Shown here piece by piece: positions 11,599 through 22,332 of a stretch of DNA of 64,000 nt. Source of the stretch: Cliona cf. orientalis (taxonomy: Eukaryota; Porifera; Demospongiae; Clionaida; Clionaidae); contig OZ005697.1 in NCBI GenBank assembly GCA_963930775.1, positions 4,362,292 to 4,426,291 on the forward strand. The letters run 5' to 3'. The translations under genes and the position numbers were made by a program. The notes under the pieces were generated by a model. That model was not told the origin of the DNA. It saw only the letters and a program-made list of their open reading frames with translations, and did not search any database. How positions within the stretch are numbered: the first letter of the stretch is position 1; each line of letters starts with the position of its first letter.

Positions 11599-14500
11599 TT
11601 AATCCCATTCATAGTCCCAGACTGGACCACATGTATGGATCTCATCATACTCTGTCCATATGGCCTTCTTAGCATGCAGCTGCAGTGACTCCATTAGTGC
11701 AACTGCTTCATTAATCTTCTCTGGATAGCCGTCAACCGCTTCCTGCAACACTCGTAAGAAGTTGCGATAAACTTGATGGAAAGCTCTGGCCTCCGTAGTA
11801 CAATTTACATTCACTTTAACCCCCGTTTTTGTAGGGTTATCTCTCATTGGCCACACTCCTTTTGGATCGTAGGGAATTGGAGACCCAGTGTATGAATAAC
11901 CATGTTTTGATTTCTCCAACCTCCTCTGGCAGACAATCTCTTCAAACTTATAAAAATGTGCAAACTGACCTGGGATCTCTGTTTCAGGGTGTAGAGGACC
12001 AGCACCTTCTCCTTGGTCAATAATTTGCTTAATGGCCTTCTTTGCAGATGTAGTGTCAGTAACTATGTATAGTTTACCAACAGTCTTTTCTATTTTCCAT
12101 GGCCACTTAAGTTGCCTTTCTATGTTGACTTGAAATATATTGTCACCCAGATGTGACAAACATGCACTTATTTCCTCGTAAAATTGTCCAATTGTGTGTA
12201 GGATGTATCCACCACGAATCCTTGAATCTGTTCCAAAATATATAGCTGGAGTTTCAATACTCATGAAAGTATAGTAGACATGTTCAAGAGTAAATTTTTT
12301 AAGAGTTAGGAACAAGTGAGGTAGTACTCCTCCAGGAAGACCCTTTCTTGGAAATTTAGGAGCCGTTTCAGGAGTATCCAGTACTACTTTACCCCCAATT
12401 GATATCAGGATATTCGCTGCCTGAGCATAATGAAGCATTTCTTGCATAACAATACTTCTGATCAGCTCATAGGCCTCCACATTGCAGTCCTGTACAATGG
12501 AATAGAGAGCTGTCAGATAGAGAGGCAAGGTAGTGAATTCAAGTTCAGTAGCTATTTGGAGTTGGTCTTTCACTTTATCCAGAGTGCAATGTGGGTATAT
12601 AGAATGTTCCTGAAGGTATTTACTAATAACATTCACAGACATTTGGTTGTGTTTCATTAAAAAGCCAAACAGTGGCCGTACAATATTAAATTTTGATTCT
12701 GCAAGCTTTAACAAATCATCATGAATAATCTGATGAAAATATGCCTCGTCATTTTCTGGATTATCACTGTATGCAATCAATTTTTTCGTACAACGCGGCG
12801 GACTAAAATAAGAAACGCTTGGCACAGCGATGCCCATTGAGGGACTGAGACAACTAGGGGTTGCTGATTTTTCTGCTAAATTACAGTCACTGTCATAACA
12901 AGGTTTTTTAAGCCATTCCAATATCATCGCCCGTTTTGTAGATGATAAATCTCTAGTGACAGGCATGTAATTCGGATCTGTAAAATCCTTGGTGAATGAT
13001 GCTTGTAATAGCTCAACATTATGATGATGGGTCACTTCTGTGTAGCTTTTCATGTTCAGAATGGTGGACATTATGTGGTGAAGATGATGAAACTGATGGA
13101 ATATTGGTTCAACATGATCAATCCACGTGTATGGCCGTTCATAGCTCATGGTGGAGAACGCTAAGAATGCTATGATGGTCGGGCAAAGAAGGATAACATC
13201 ATTATTTTTTCCATTTAATATGTTAGGAATGCTACATGGTCTGCTAGTGTCCCTGTCAGCACAGTAATAAAATGCATATACTTGCCCGTCTATAGGAAGT
13301 TGATGAATTTCCAAGTCATTACGATCCTGTCTGTAGTGACCAGTAATTTTCCCTTTCATACTAATTGTACCATGACAAGGGTCACCTTTGTATTGCCGTT
13401 TCTCTGGAATTGGACTAGCAGCCTCAAAAATAAATGTAACGAGTCCAAGGCTATTAGTTTTTGCTGTATCTTGTGCTGCTATTACTCCCTTATCAGGTAT
13501 AGCTTTGTTGACATTGAATATGCGTATCATAACATCTGGAGTTGGAATTCCAAACTTTGACACCAATAAAGTCACAGTACTGCTGGAATGTTCACCTTCG
13601 TACTCGAGCCGACTCTGGTAGTGATCCATCGGTCGTATATAGTACAATAACTCCTTAAACAGCAGCATTACCTTGTGATCGTCATGTTTCAATGATGGGA
13701 GTATTTCTACAATCTGATGAACAGAATTATGGACATCCTTAACGACTTGTTTGACTATTACTAACTGTGATCTTTCCAGTAGTGACATACCATTGCCATC
13801 AAGATGCCGTTCGATTACTCCACCATACTTCCTTATCAGTTCCCAATCTCTATATGGCACTTTATTGCCAAATATGATCACGGAGTCATCCTCTTGGAGT
13901 ATTCCGAAAAAGAGTTCTCCCAAATCTAGAGGCTTGTTGTCGATATCCACTGGAAAAGCATTGCTAATATCCACCACTAGTTTGCTGCGAGATTTGTCAA
14001 TTACAAATGGTGCCATGAGTGTCCACGGTGTTAATTCGGTCTTGGTGATATTATAACATCGATGCTCTGGTGGAAACTTGAGGTCTGGATGAGTAGTTTC
14101 AAGCTTCCTGTCACCTCCGTCATTAAGTGGTTCTCCAGACTTTGCCAGTCCAATAGTGCCAATCACTTCTCCAATGGTGAATGCTTCTTGGTTAAAGTAG
14201 TTGTAGGACACTGCTATGGAGAGATCGCCTGTACAATCTGTACACTGAGCAAATTCTTGAAGAGCAGGAGGAATATTTGCCCAGGTAATATTGGTAATTC
14301 TGCTAGTGCTACTGCCACCTAGATTAGCATCATGAGCCATATGCTCTCCATGTAAAGCACACATCATTTTGAACCACAGGTTGCGAGCAACAAATGATGG
14401 AGACCAGTCCCCAAGGAAAAACACTTCACCGTCCTTTCTGAGCCCTAACTTCAGACCATACAGTGTAGAGATTTGATAATCAACATCCAAATCCACAAGC

Positions 14501-16478
14501 TTGGCCAACGGTTGATCCTGATTACTGAATAATTCTGCACCCAACAACGAACTTGTAACTATTTCATTTCCACCAGAATCAATCACAGCAGTTATGTAGG
14601 TATCAAGGAATTCCCATTCAGATGAGCCCTTGTAGTTCCACTCACCTTTAGGATCAATAGGCCGACCATAATCAAAATTGCACTTAAGGTTGTTGCGTGA
14701 ATTTGTATCAGCTCGAAACTTGCCAGAAAAATGGATTCTGGGCACATCCAGATATGAACTGCCTACTATAACAAACCTGGGTAAAGGGAAACAAAGTATT
14801 TTTTGATTGAGTAGTTAGCTAATTCACATGGCAAAAGTTATGCTGTACTCATCTTTCACCTTGGTGGATCTAGGGGGAACCCTTCTAGTTCCAATAGCTA
14901 AAAGGTAATGCTGAATCAGATGTGCTTAGCCATGCAAATTGATGGTTTTACGTAAATACACAACATTTAGTTGTAGTAGTGGTCAGCTCTAAACTGGTAG
15001 TAAACTGGTTAAAACTACTCTCCAGATAGCTGTAATGAAACCTGCTTGAGGTTTGCACTTACTAAACCTTGGCATATGCGCCAGAGGGTTATGGTAGTCA
15101 TTATGTGTGTATCTGTTACCAAGCTAGCTGCTACATACCTCGTTTGCGAATCCAAAGTATGGTGTTATAAGGTTCTTTATGGCATTCCAAAAGTGCTTTA
15201 TTTGCCAGTTTTGTCGTCATTTGCTGATTTGACTTTTGTCTGGCTAGTGGTAGCATGACTTGACATAATATAAAATTAATAGAACATCATGTGTCTCACG
15301 CTACGTATTACTAACCCTCGACGCATACATGTTAGACACGGTTGCAATAAATCGTTGACGATGGTGGCACTGCTGCCGCCTTCCTTGCTTAGCTCAATAT
15401 TTAGCTACCATGCCATGTGCCTTCTTGTGGTACCCTTTTACTCTAACTTTGTGCGGCTTATATGCATGCATGGCCATGCAGTGCTTGCACCCAAGTAAGC
15501 AACTTACAGTATTGGACATGCAATGCTGCTCAGTGTACATGTACATCAGTTTTGCACCAAGGTTTTATATCAAGGTTCTTTAAGATGTTTTAAAGAAGCT
15601 GTGAGGAAAGTTGACTTGATCAGATGCTGCCACTGCAGTGTGGAGTCAGTATGATACAACACACCCTGCAACCTTGAACAACACTGCTGTACAAGTAAAC
15701 TATAACATTAGCCTCACCCCCAATCCTTTACCCACTTTTCTGCATGCAATACTGAAATATGTAGCTACAATGCCATGAAACATGCCGAGAATGTTGTACA
15801 CGAGAGAGCCCTAGAGTACTACTGTAAGTGTTACGCTAGGCTTTTAGCAGGAATTGAGTAGGTTTAAGTCAGGAGTAGATTAGATATATAGGAGTATTGA
15901 ACTACATGCAAATGCATTCCGGGAGAATGACGTAGATAATACGCGAGTAATGAATCTGCGGTCATGTAGATGAGTAGAACGGGTGTGTCCCACTCAGGCC
16001 ACCATAGTACCAGCTGCACTATACAGTTGTACAGCTACCGGAACACTGTTACTACATTTGTACTGTAGTTCAACACTCCTATCAAACCTACTCCTGTTTA
16101 AGTAAGTCCCCAAATTTTCATGTTTACAAAAGTGCTACAATCCTGCTATTCTAATAATCCTAGATCCACCGCTGATACAATATGCATGTATCAAAGAGGT
16201 CTCTCATTAAAACAGTGCAATATAAATTTAAATAGTATACTACCATAGTATCCCGGGTAAATGCCCATGGGCGCTTAAACATAACTCGCAATTTTGGCCC
16301 GCACAGGCTTATAGAAGCTGCTACAGTGGCCCCTTGAGATGTGGTACATGGGGCTTGTCCGGGACACTACAGTAGTATGAAGTCATTACAGTCTAATGGT
16401 TGACAATATAATTGATATCTTCAAATACCTCAGTTGAATGAAGCCCAAGAAAATTGCAATCAGAATGCTCCACTTCAT
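11599..16478 (-). CDS. VioB/RebD/StaD-like protein, secreted form, copy 2 (intact)
   Basis: Two exons, complement(11599..14776, 16429..16478), give 1075 residues, close to the usual VioB size of about 1000. Exon 1 encodes a signal peptide starting MKWSILIAIFLGFIQL; its donor is AG|GTATTT and the acceptor is ccctttacccag. The join is in frame. The codon at 14745 is GTG in this copy and ATG in the paralogue, so it is not the start: conserved residues (SSYLD) precede it. The mature N-terminus carries the family's PRIHFSGKF motif (about 29-37). A YMPVTRDLS segment (about 620), a ferritin-like helix pair with ATELEF (about 760) and QEMLHYAQAANIL (about 795), and DQGEG (about 935) all match VioB order. 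Known relatives couple two imines of indole- or phenylpyruvate during violacein, rebeccamycin and staurosporine synthesis. The substrate here is unknown, and secretion into the ER pathway is unusual for the family. Confidence 0.85.
14777..16428 (-). other. Intron of the intact VioB-like gene (1652 bases)
   Basis: The paralogous intron in copy 1 is only 218 bases, so about 1.4 kb was gained here or lost there. It contains a repeat-like segment at 16245-16390 (TATCCCGGGTAA and TCCGGGACACTACAGTAG ends) related to 51210-51360. The short open frames inside show no recognisable protein. Confidence 0.7.
16245..16390. repeat. Short MITE-like repeat, copy at 51210-51360
   Basis: Shares GGGCGCTTA, GAAG-TGCTACA-TG-CCCCTTGA and ATG-GGTACATGGGG-CTT blocks with 51210-51360, with inverted CCCGGG/CCGGGA-type ends. 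Confidence 0.5.
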
Positions 16479-18257
16479 GGTTCTAGTACAAAACAATATG
16501 TACATTCACCTGTAAAAGTTTATAAAACATTTCCATCCATAAAATTAATACTAGCAATAATATTATTATATTGTTAGAAAGTTGGCCAAAAGTAGCTAAT
16601 TTGTGAGGAAGTATGGGGTACTGTAAAAGTTCTACATGCAGTGGCGTCTCTAGACAATTATTTAACTGGGTGCAAGTTATCGAAAACCGCACAGGTGGAT
16701 ACATAAAGCTAGCGGAAGTGTACCATAGTATACATGACATTGTAGTACTATTAATAGTGTAATAACCAGCTAGGTACTATTCTATGTAGACAGTCTACGT
16801 GTATTGACATGTTACATCAGTGGCTGTGACAGTGTAGTGAAATATGCAGGCTCAACGAAACTACACAATGTCGTGCATAGGATGGGTGCACAGGTGCATG
16901 AATTGGGTGCAAATGAACCCACACGCACCCCCCCCCCCGGCAACATCACTATCTACATGCAATTACAGTGCCAAAAAAAAAGTTCAGAACTGTGCTTGGC
17001 GCTCCCATTAGTATATTTAAAAAATTACTTAAGGCGCCAGTTTTTATATCTCTGATTGTACTTTGGCACTATAATTAGAACAACAATAATATTATCCAAT
17101 GCCAAATGGCGCTTACATTTAGAGTGGTGCTGTAATTAGAACTTTTATGGTACTATGACTATCCAACCTTGATTCCCTTTGACTAACTCCAAAATCCCAA
17201 TGCACAGAGAAGCAAAATGTTTTGGATTCATAGTCTCAACTGGGAAAATTAAGGTCCACACAATCAAGCACCCACTCCAAGGTAAGTGCCCAGGTGCCTC
17301 GTTTGAATGGAGATCTAGCTAGCTTGAGTGCTCACTCTTGAGTAAGAAGTGCCCATACTGTCATGCCTTGCAAATGCCTAAGCAAAATCTGCATGTCAAA
17401 GAGCACTTGCACTGATTGACACAATGTCATTCCACTGACCACAGCTAAACGTAACCTCGTCCCCAGGCCACTCCCACGTTATCAATGTTACTGCGTGTAA
17501 CATTGAAAATGTGGGAGTGGCCTGGGGACGAGGCTAAGCTAAACGTACAGCTAGTTGATAGGACATAATATAGCTATAAGCTTGATTGTGTACCAACTCT
17601 ACTCACCACCATAACAGCTGACTCGTAGCAGTAGATTGAGCAGTAGCTTCTATACTATAGTTCACAAAAGAGCAACTGACTTGTGTCTAAAACGCACTAG
17701 CTAGTGTATGTATGTATGTATGTATGTATGTAGCTATACATTGTATATGTGCTTGCTAGTTCATAGCGCACAATTTTGGAGTAAAGATTACTAATATTGG
17801 CCGTGTATTAACTCTATAAATGTAATTGTAGTGTCAGTGCCTCCACTGCTTAAGGTTTGATCGTGACAATCTGTAGATACATATGTACATAATTTTCTAG
17901 CTGAGGAACTTGTTTCGGCTCACCCCAATTAAGAACAATATAAAAGTTTCAAAGGTGATGTGGTATGTCAGAATAACATTAGACACACCTAAGACCAATT
18001 AAATTTGATGCACATATATAACAGCTAGCTTGCAGCAGTAACAATGTAATAGCATTACAATTTCACAGCTATTTTATTGATTCATCAGCTAGCTTTACGC
18101 GCATTATTTATGAATTGTCAAGTGTGTGGGGATTTAGCTATTGAGCTTACATAGGTAGTTAAGTTGTGCATAGCAATGACAAATGTGGTTCAGCAAGGAT
18201 AGAGTTTCTGAAATAGGTACGGCATTCACCAGACCTTCCATGCCACCTACACAGTTA
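16479..18257. other. Upstream of VioB-like copy 2; repeats, no gene seen
   Basis: Contains a poly-C run (16930-16938), a degraded element with CAATTAGAAC/GGCGCC words (16970-17160), the 79-base foldback at 17455-17533 and a (GTAT)n microsatellite (about 17705-17732). No coding exon was identified. The promoter of the intact gene should start just above 16478. Confidence 0.5.
17455..17533. repeat. Foldback element with 23-base perfect arms
   Basis: CCTCGTCCCCAGGCCACTCC begins the left arm (17455-17477), which pairs without mismatch with 17511-17533. The loop holds a second inverted repeat, CAATGTTAC/GTAACATTG (17483-17491, 17497-17505). Confidence 0.85.
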
Positions 18258-18481
18258 TCGTATAGCCGGAAAATTTGGCGGGGAATTAAATTTGGCGGTT
18301 TGGCGGTCTATATTACAACCACCAAACTAAAATCCGCCAATTAAAATTTCCTACTCGCATATATATGTATGGCGATCCGGTACTGAACTGCCAAATTTAA
18401 ATCCGCTAATATTCTTGCAATAGCGATTTTGGGCTCAACTGCCAAATTTAATTCCACCAATATTTCTGGCTATATACGGTA
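18258..18481. repeat. TTTGGCGG foldback MITE, copy 1
   Basis: Has CGTATAGCCGG...TATACGGTAT ends and repeated TTTGGCGG / CCGCCAAA blocks in both orientations around an ATGGCGATCC core. Near-identical architecture occurs at 20715-20956 and 42610-42815. Confidence 0.8.
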
Positions 18482-19340
18482 TGAGCCAAATCAGCATTTT
18501 TAGGTGTGGTCAGTAGATATGGCAAGTCAATCATGACATAACCAATAGTAAGTAGTGCTCCCATCTTCATTTCAAAGAACTTATGATAGACGTCAAGATC
18601 TCCAAATGAACTGGTTTTTGTGGTGTTAGAATGAATCATGATCACTTTGCCCCCTAATCATTATGTAAAGCAATAATGCAGGATATGAATGGATATCACA
18701 TTTGCTGCACAGATGGAGTCTACAGTAATAAGTTACTGGTCTCCCTACATAAGTGGTCCTGGTTGTGTTATCATGAATGGTCTCCCAGACATCCTGCATG
18801 TGCCACAAAAGATCCCCAGTTGCAATAAGTGGTCCCCCATTATACACGTATACTTAACCGTTTCAAAGGGCCACTGTCCGTAGCAACGCTATCGCCAATG
18901 CCAATGGCCTGACATGCCAAAGCTAGGAAGGCTTCTGGTCTTTAATTTACCATGGCAACTCTGATAACAGCGATGATAATAATATTATTGATAGGAGAAA
19001 TTGGGTGACTTGGCAATTCTACGACTGCATCGATAACAGGAGACAGTATTACCTACATCAGAATACAGCAGCAGCGACAATTTCAACTATATATCCATTG
19101 ACTATCATAGTATACCCTAAGAAGATCAAGAAGACATAACCACGGATCCTGAGCATGACAATGTAGCAATAACTTTCAACAGTGATAATGAACTTGATCA
19201 AGAGATAGCCATAGAATCTGATGATGAGCGTAGCTACCTCACAAAAAAGAAATACGGTATCCTCTGGATGCAGCAAGATTCATAAAAGAATCATTAATTT
19301 TGGAGAAAAGCAGAGACTCAAAGAACAAAAGTCTACAAGA
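18482..19340. other. No gene identified; probable degraded transposon flank
   Basis: Short open frames on both strands show no family resemblance. The right end runs into the Ulp1-like fragment and may be the degraded upstream part of the same element. Confidence 0.35.
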
Positions 19341-19354
19341 AACGAGGAAGGAGT

Positions 19355-19771
19355 ATGGTAAGTGCATGTAGTTATGACAACAAAACCATATCATGTGTGA
19401 GCCCAGTGGGATGGTTGAACAACAACCTCATCATAGCTGTACAAAATCTTTTGAAGAAGCAATCTCCGATACTAGGATTTCATCTTGGTCAATCAATGGG
19501 CTTCAAAATCCAGCAAGGAGAATTCATTCAAATTCTTCATGATGGACAAGGCCACTGGCTAATGATAAGCAGTGCTATCACAGAGGATGGTGCACAGAAA
19601 CAACAGCATTGGGACAATACTATTAGGACCTACACTAAGAAGCAGATGCATCACTTTTGTAAGCGAGTGATTGATTCAGAACTAAAAATCATGAATGCGC
19701 AGAATGTGAGCTTTTACCACTATTTTGGAATGGAATTTAGCCAGCAAAGTATTTTTTCAAACAGGACATAA
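19355..19771 (+). pseudogene. Fragment of a transposon-associated Ulp1-like cysteine protease
   Basis: The 138-residue frame contains GWLNNNLIIAVQNLLKKQ, then GEFIQILHDGQGHWLMISS, the pattern (GWLnD..I..aq..Lk...fvQilh..gHW..iS) of Ulp1/C48-like proteases encoded by mobile elements in invertebrate genomes. The HW pair would hold the catalytic His. The segment that should follow, with the V-[YF]-D-S acid motif, is missing, and the text jumps to a TYTKKQ block normally further downstream. There is no N-terminal context, so I regard it as a relic. An exonised host gene is possible but unsupported. Confidence 0.5.
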
Positions 19772-20139
19772 TGAGAAGACACATGAAAATTTAATGTCTT
19801 ATGGATAAGAATATGACTATGTTTCCACTGAAGCCAAGATGGATGAATAGGATGGTGAAATTAGAGGACACAATAGAATCTAACTCTTCTGTACCTGTCA
19901 TATGCCAGAGATCCCACCAATAGTTGGTGTAATAATTACCGTAATTTGCAAAAATTTTGTTGTTTAAAAATTTTTTGTTTTGCACAAAGTGACGAAACTT
20001 TTTTATGTGAAAATAGTTTACCTGTACTAACTTATACAGCGAATATACAGCACACGCTTGAAGTTGATCAAAATAATATTATTATTACACGAATATTTCT
20101 AACACAAAAAGTTTGCAAATGAAATTACTACATACTTTC

Positions 20140-20705
20140 TAATGTGGACGCCCCTAAAAATAATTATAGATCGCGCAGGCGCCTCTAATTAGAACCGAAA
20201 AATTCACGAAGGGTGCCTAAATTAAGGAGGTGCCTAAGAGCTGCAATTAGAATGGTTCTGGAAGTTTTGCCAGAGCACAAGCACTATCACTAATCGATAC
20301 TATTTAGTGGTAATGAATATGACAGTGGCAAAAACAACAAAAATATGGGTCTGGTTTCAATTCTTTTTGGAAATTTCACCCTGATCGCTGAATCATGCAT
20401 GTCCGAATTGCCGGTACACATACCATCGCCATCAGAACGGTTGTCTCTAACTCCAGAAAGATATCAAAGCAGTAGGTAAGTACCCACATAAATGTAAGAG
20501 ATAGATTAGTTCGATATCTAAACTGCTAGCTCGATAGATCAATCGATGGTATGGTACAGTATGGTACCGTGGTATTGCGATATTACACATGGCAATACGT
20601 TCCAATTAATAAATAGGTGCCACCTAAAAATAATATTGATGTCCGGAAAGGCGCCTTAAATCAGAATCAAAAAATTGCACAGGTCTCAAAAGGGCACCTA
20701 GCTAT
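20140..20705 (+). repeat. Non-autonomous element of about 560 bases, copy 1
   Basis: Begins and ends in GGCGCC-containing blocks (GGCGCCT, AGGTGCC). The whole body, including GTTGTCTCTAACTCCAGAAA and AGCAGTAGGTAAGT, is found in reverse orientation at 48655-49220 with high similarity. Confidence 0.75.
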
Positions 20706-20714
20706 ATTAGAATA

Positions 20715-20956
20715 TACCATATAGCCGGAAATATTGGCGGGAATTAAATTTGGAAGTTGAGCCCAAAATCACTATTGCAAGAATATTGGCGGTTTTAAAT
20801 TTGGTGGTTCAGTACGGGATCACCATAATTATGTATAATAGTATTATGATATGCAAGTAGGTTTTAATTTTGGCGGATTTTAATTTGGCGGTTGCAATAT
20901 AGACCGCCAAATCACCAAATTTAATTCCCCACCAAATTTCTGGCTATATGGTATAT
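20715..20956. repeat. TTTGGCGG foldback MITE, copy 2
   Basis: Opposite orientation to the copy at 18258-18481. It shares CATATAGCCGG ends, TTTGG[AC]GGTT blocks and the GGGATCACCAT core. Confidence 0.8.
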
Positions 20957-22332
20957 GGTAATGCGAATTATGATAGTATCATGCTAGTTATGTTAGCGTG
21001 CCCCAGGATGGATGTGTCAAAATTATTAAGTAGCTACTATCTATTAAATCTTATTGACACTCATGTCATTTTTTCAATATTGAAGCATTGTGCAGCTTGA
21101 TGGGGGGGGGGGGGGGGGGGGGAGGGGGGGACCGTTTATGTTTGAGGGGGACCCCTTACCATGACATAAGTAATCCTGGGGATCTGCCCATGGCAATGTA
21201 TGTATTGCCTGCCAAAGTGGGCCTGCTATCTAATCTGACATCTTTGGTGGGGGACAAAACCTCCTGAACTTAGACCACAACAACCAAGGTGAAAGCAATG
21301 GAAGCCAAGTATGACTACCCAGCCATGTGGGTGTTAATTAGAAAAGCTTGCTATGTAGCTAGCTAGCTCTAATGAAAACATTGGCAAATACTAAGTCTTG
21401 TTGAGTCTTTAGTCACATGGTTGCCGGACTACAACCCATGCAAGTATACATTTTTATTTGAGTCGCAGTCCAACATTTTGAATTTCGGCGGTCATATGAC
21501 TACTATAATCCCCCTGGGCCATGCACATACAATTATGATGCTGTAAGTTGAATTCAAAATATCTTGTGTGTGCCATAAATGGTTCCCCTACGATTGAGCC
21601 TATGGCAACATGTCACGGAACTTCAAACTCCCCCTGTTGCTCAGCTTCCAGTGTAGTAAGTTTTATGCTTCACTGACAACAAAATAAACAGCACAGTATT
21701 CACAAACAATAATTGATCATATATTATGGTTACAGTCACGGAGTTGCACGTAAAATTAACGTGGTCTGGACACGAGGCTACTGCTTCTAGCCATCAACAT
21801 AATTCATGCAGCGGATTATTTTATAGGCACACAAATTTGTGACAGCATGGCATGCATGGCGGATGCAGAAAATGTCTTGCACACCCGGGTAGCTAGCTAA
21901 CAGGTGAATAAGCACACCGTAGTATACGTATTTATTTCCCATTCCACTTTGGTTATGATTCTTACCTAAATCTTGCTGTCACAGCGTGCAACACCAACGG
22001 GCGCGAAGCCGTCTCGTCTCAGACCGTCTAATCGAGTTCAAAGTGCAATTCACCTCTCGAGCTCATGCGCGCACATGACATGCAGGTTTAAGGAAAAGTT
22101 ATAGGCTTGCAGATATTGCTAGACCCACATAAATAATATTATAGTAATAGCACATAGGATTTATTTTGGGGAAGTTGGCGGCTACAGCAGAAATTATTTA
22201 TCATTAATAATAGATCATAGTTTAATTTCATGTACGTGTATAGTGGCTACAAAATTGATATTTTAAAAGTATGTCCGCTATTTAATATAGCAAGAGTATA
22301 GAATATTATTAATGGGGGATTATAGTAGATCA
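20957..22332. other. Spacer 3' of the DUF917 gene; poly-G tract and repeat
   Basis: Holds a poly-G run (21102-21130), an AGTATGACTACCC...GTGTTAATTAGAA segment resembling 8665-8695, and a TGCTGT-CAG-TGCAACACCA segment (about 21970-22000) resembling 8962-8990. No coding exon was seen. Confidence 0.4.

Noticed and set aside
11599-14745. Start of the intact VioB-like protein at 14745
   Set aside because: The codon is GTG, and conserved in-frame residues precede it in both copies up to a splice acceptor that connects to a signal-peptide exon.
17705-17732. CRISPR-like repeat array
   Set aside because: It is a simple (GTAT)n microsatellite; no spaced direct repeats of CRISPR type were found anywhere in the window.
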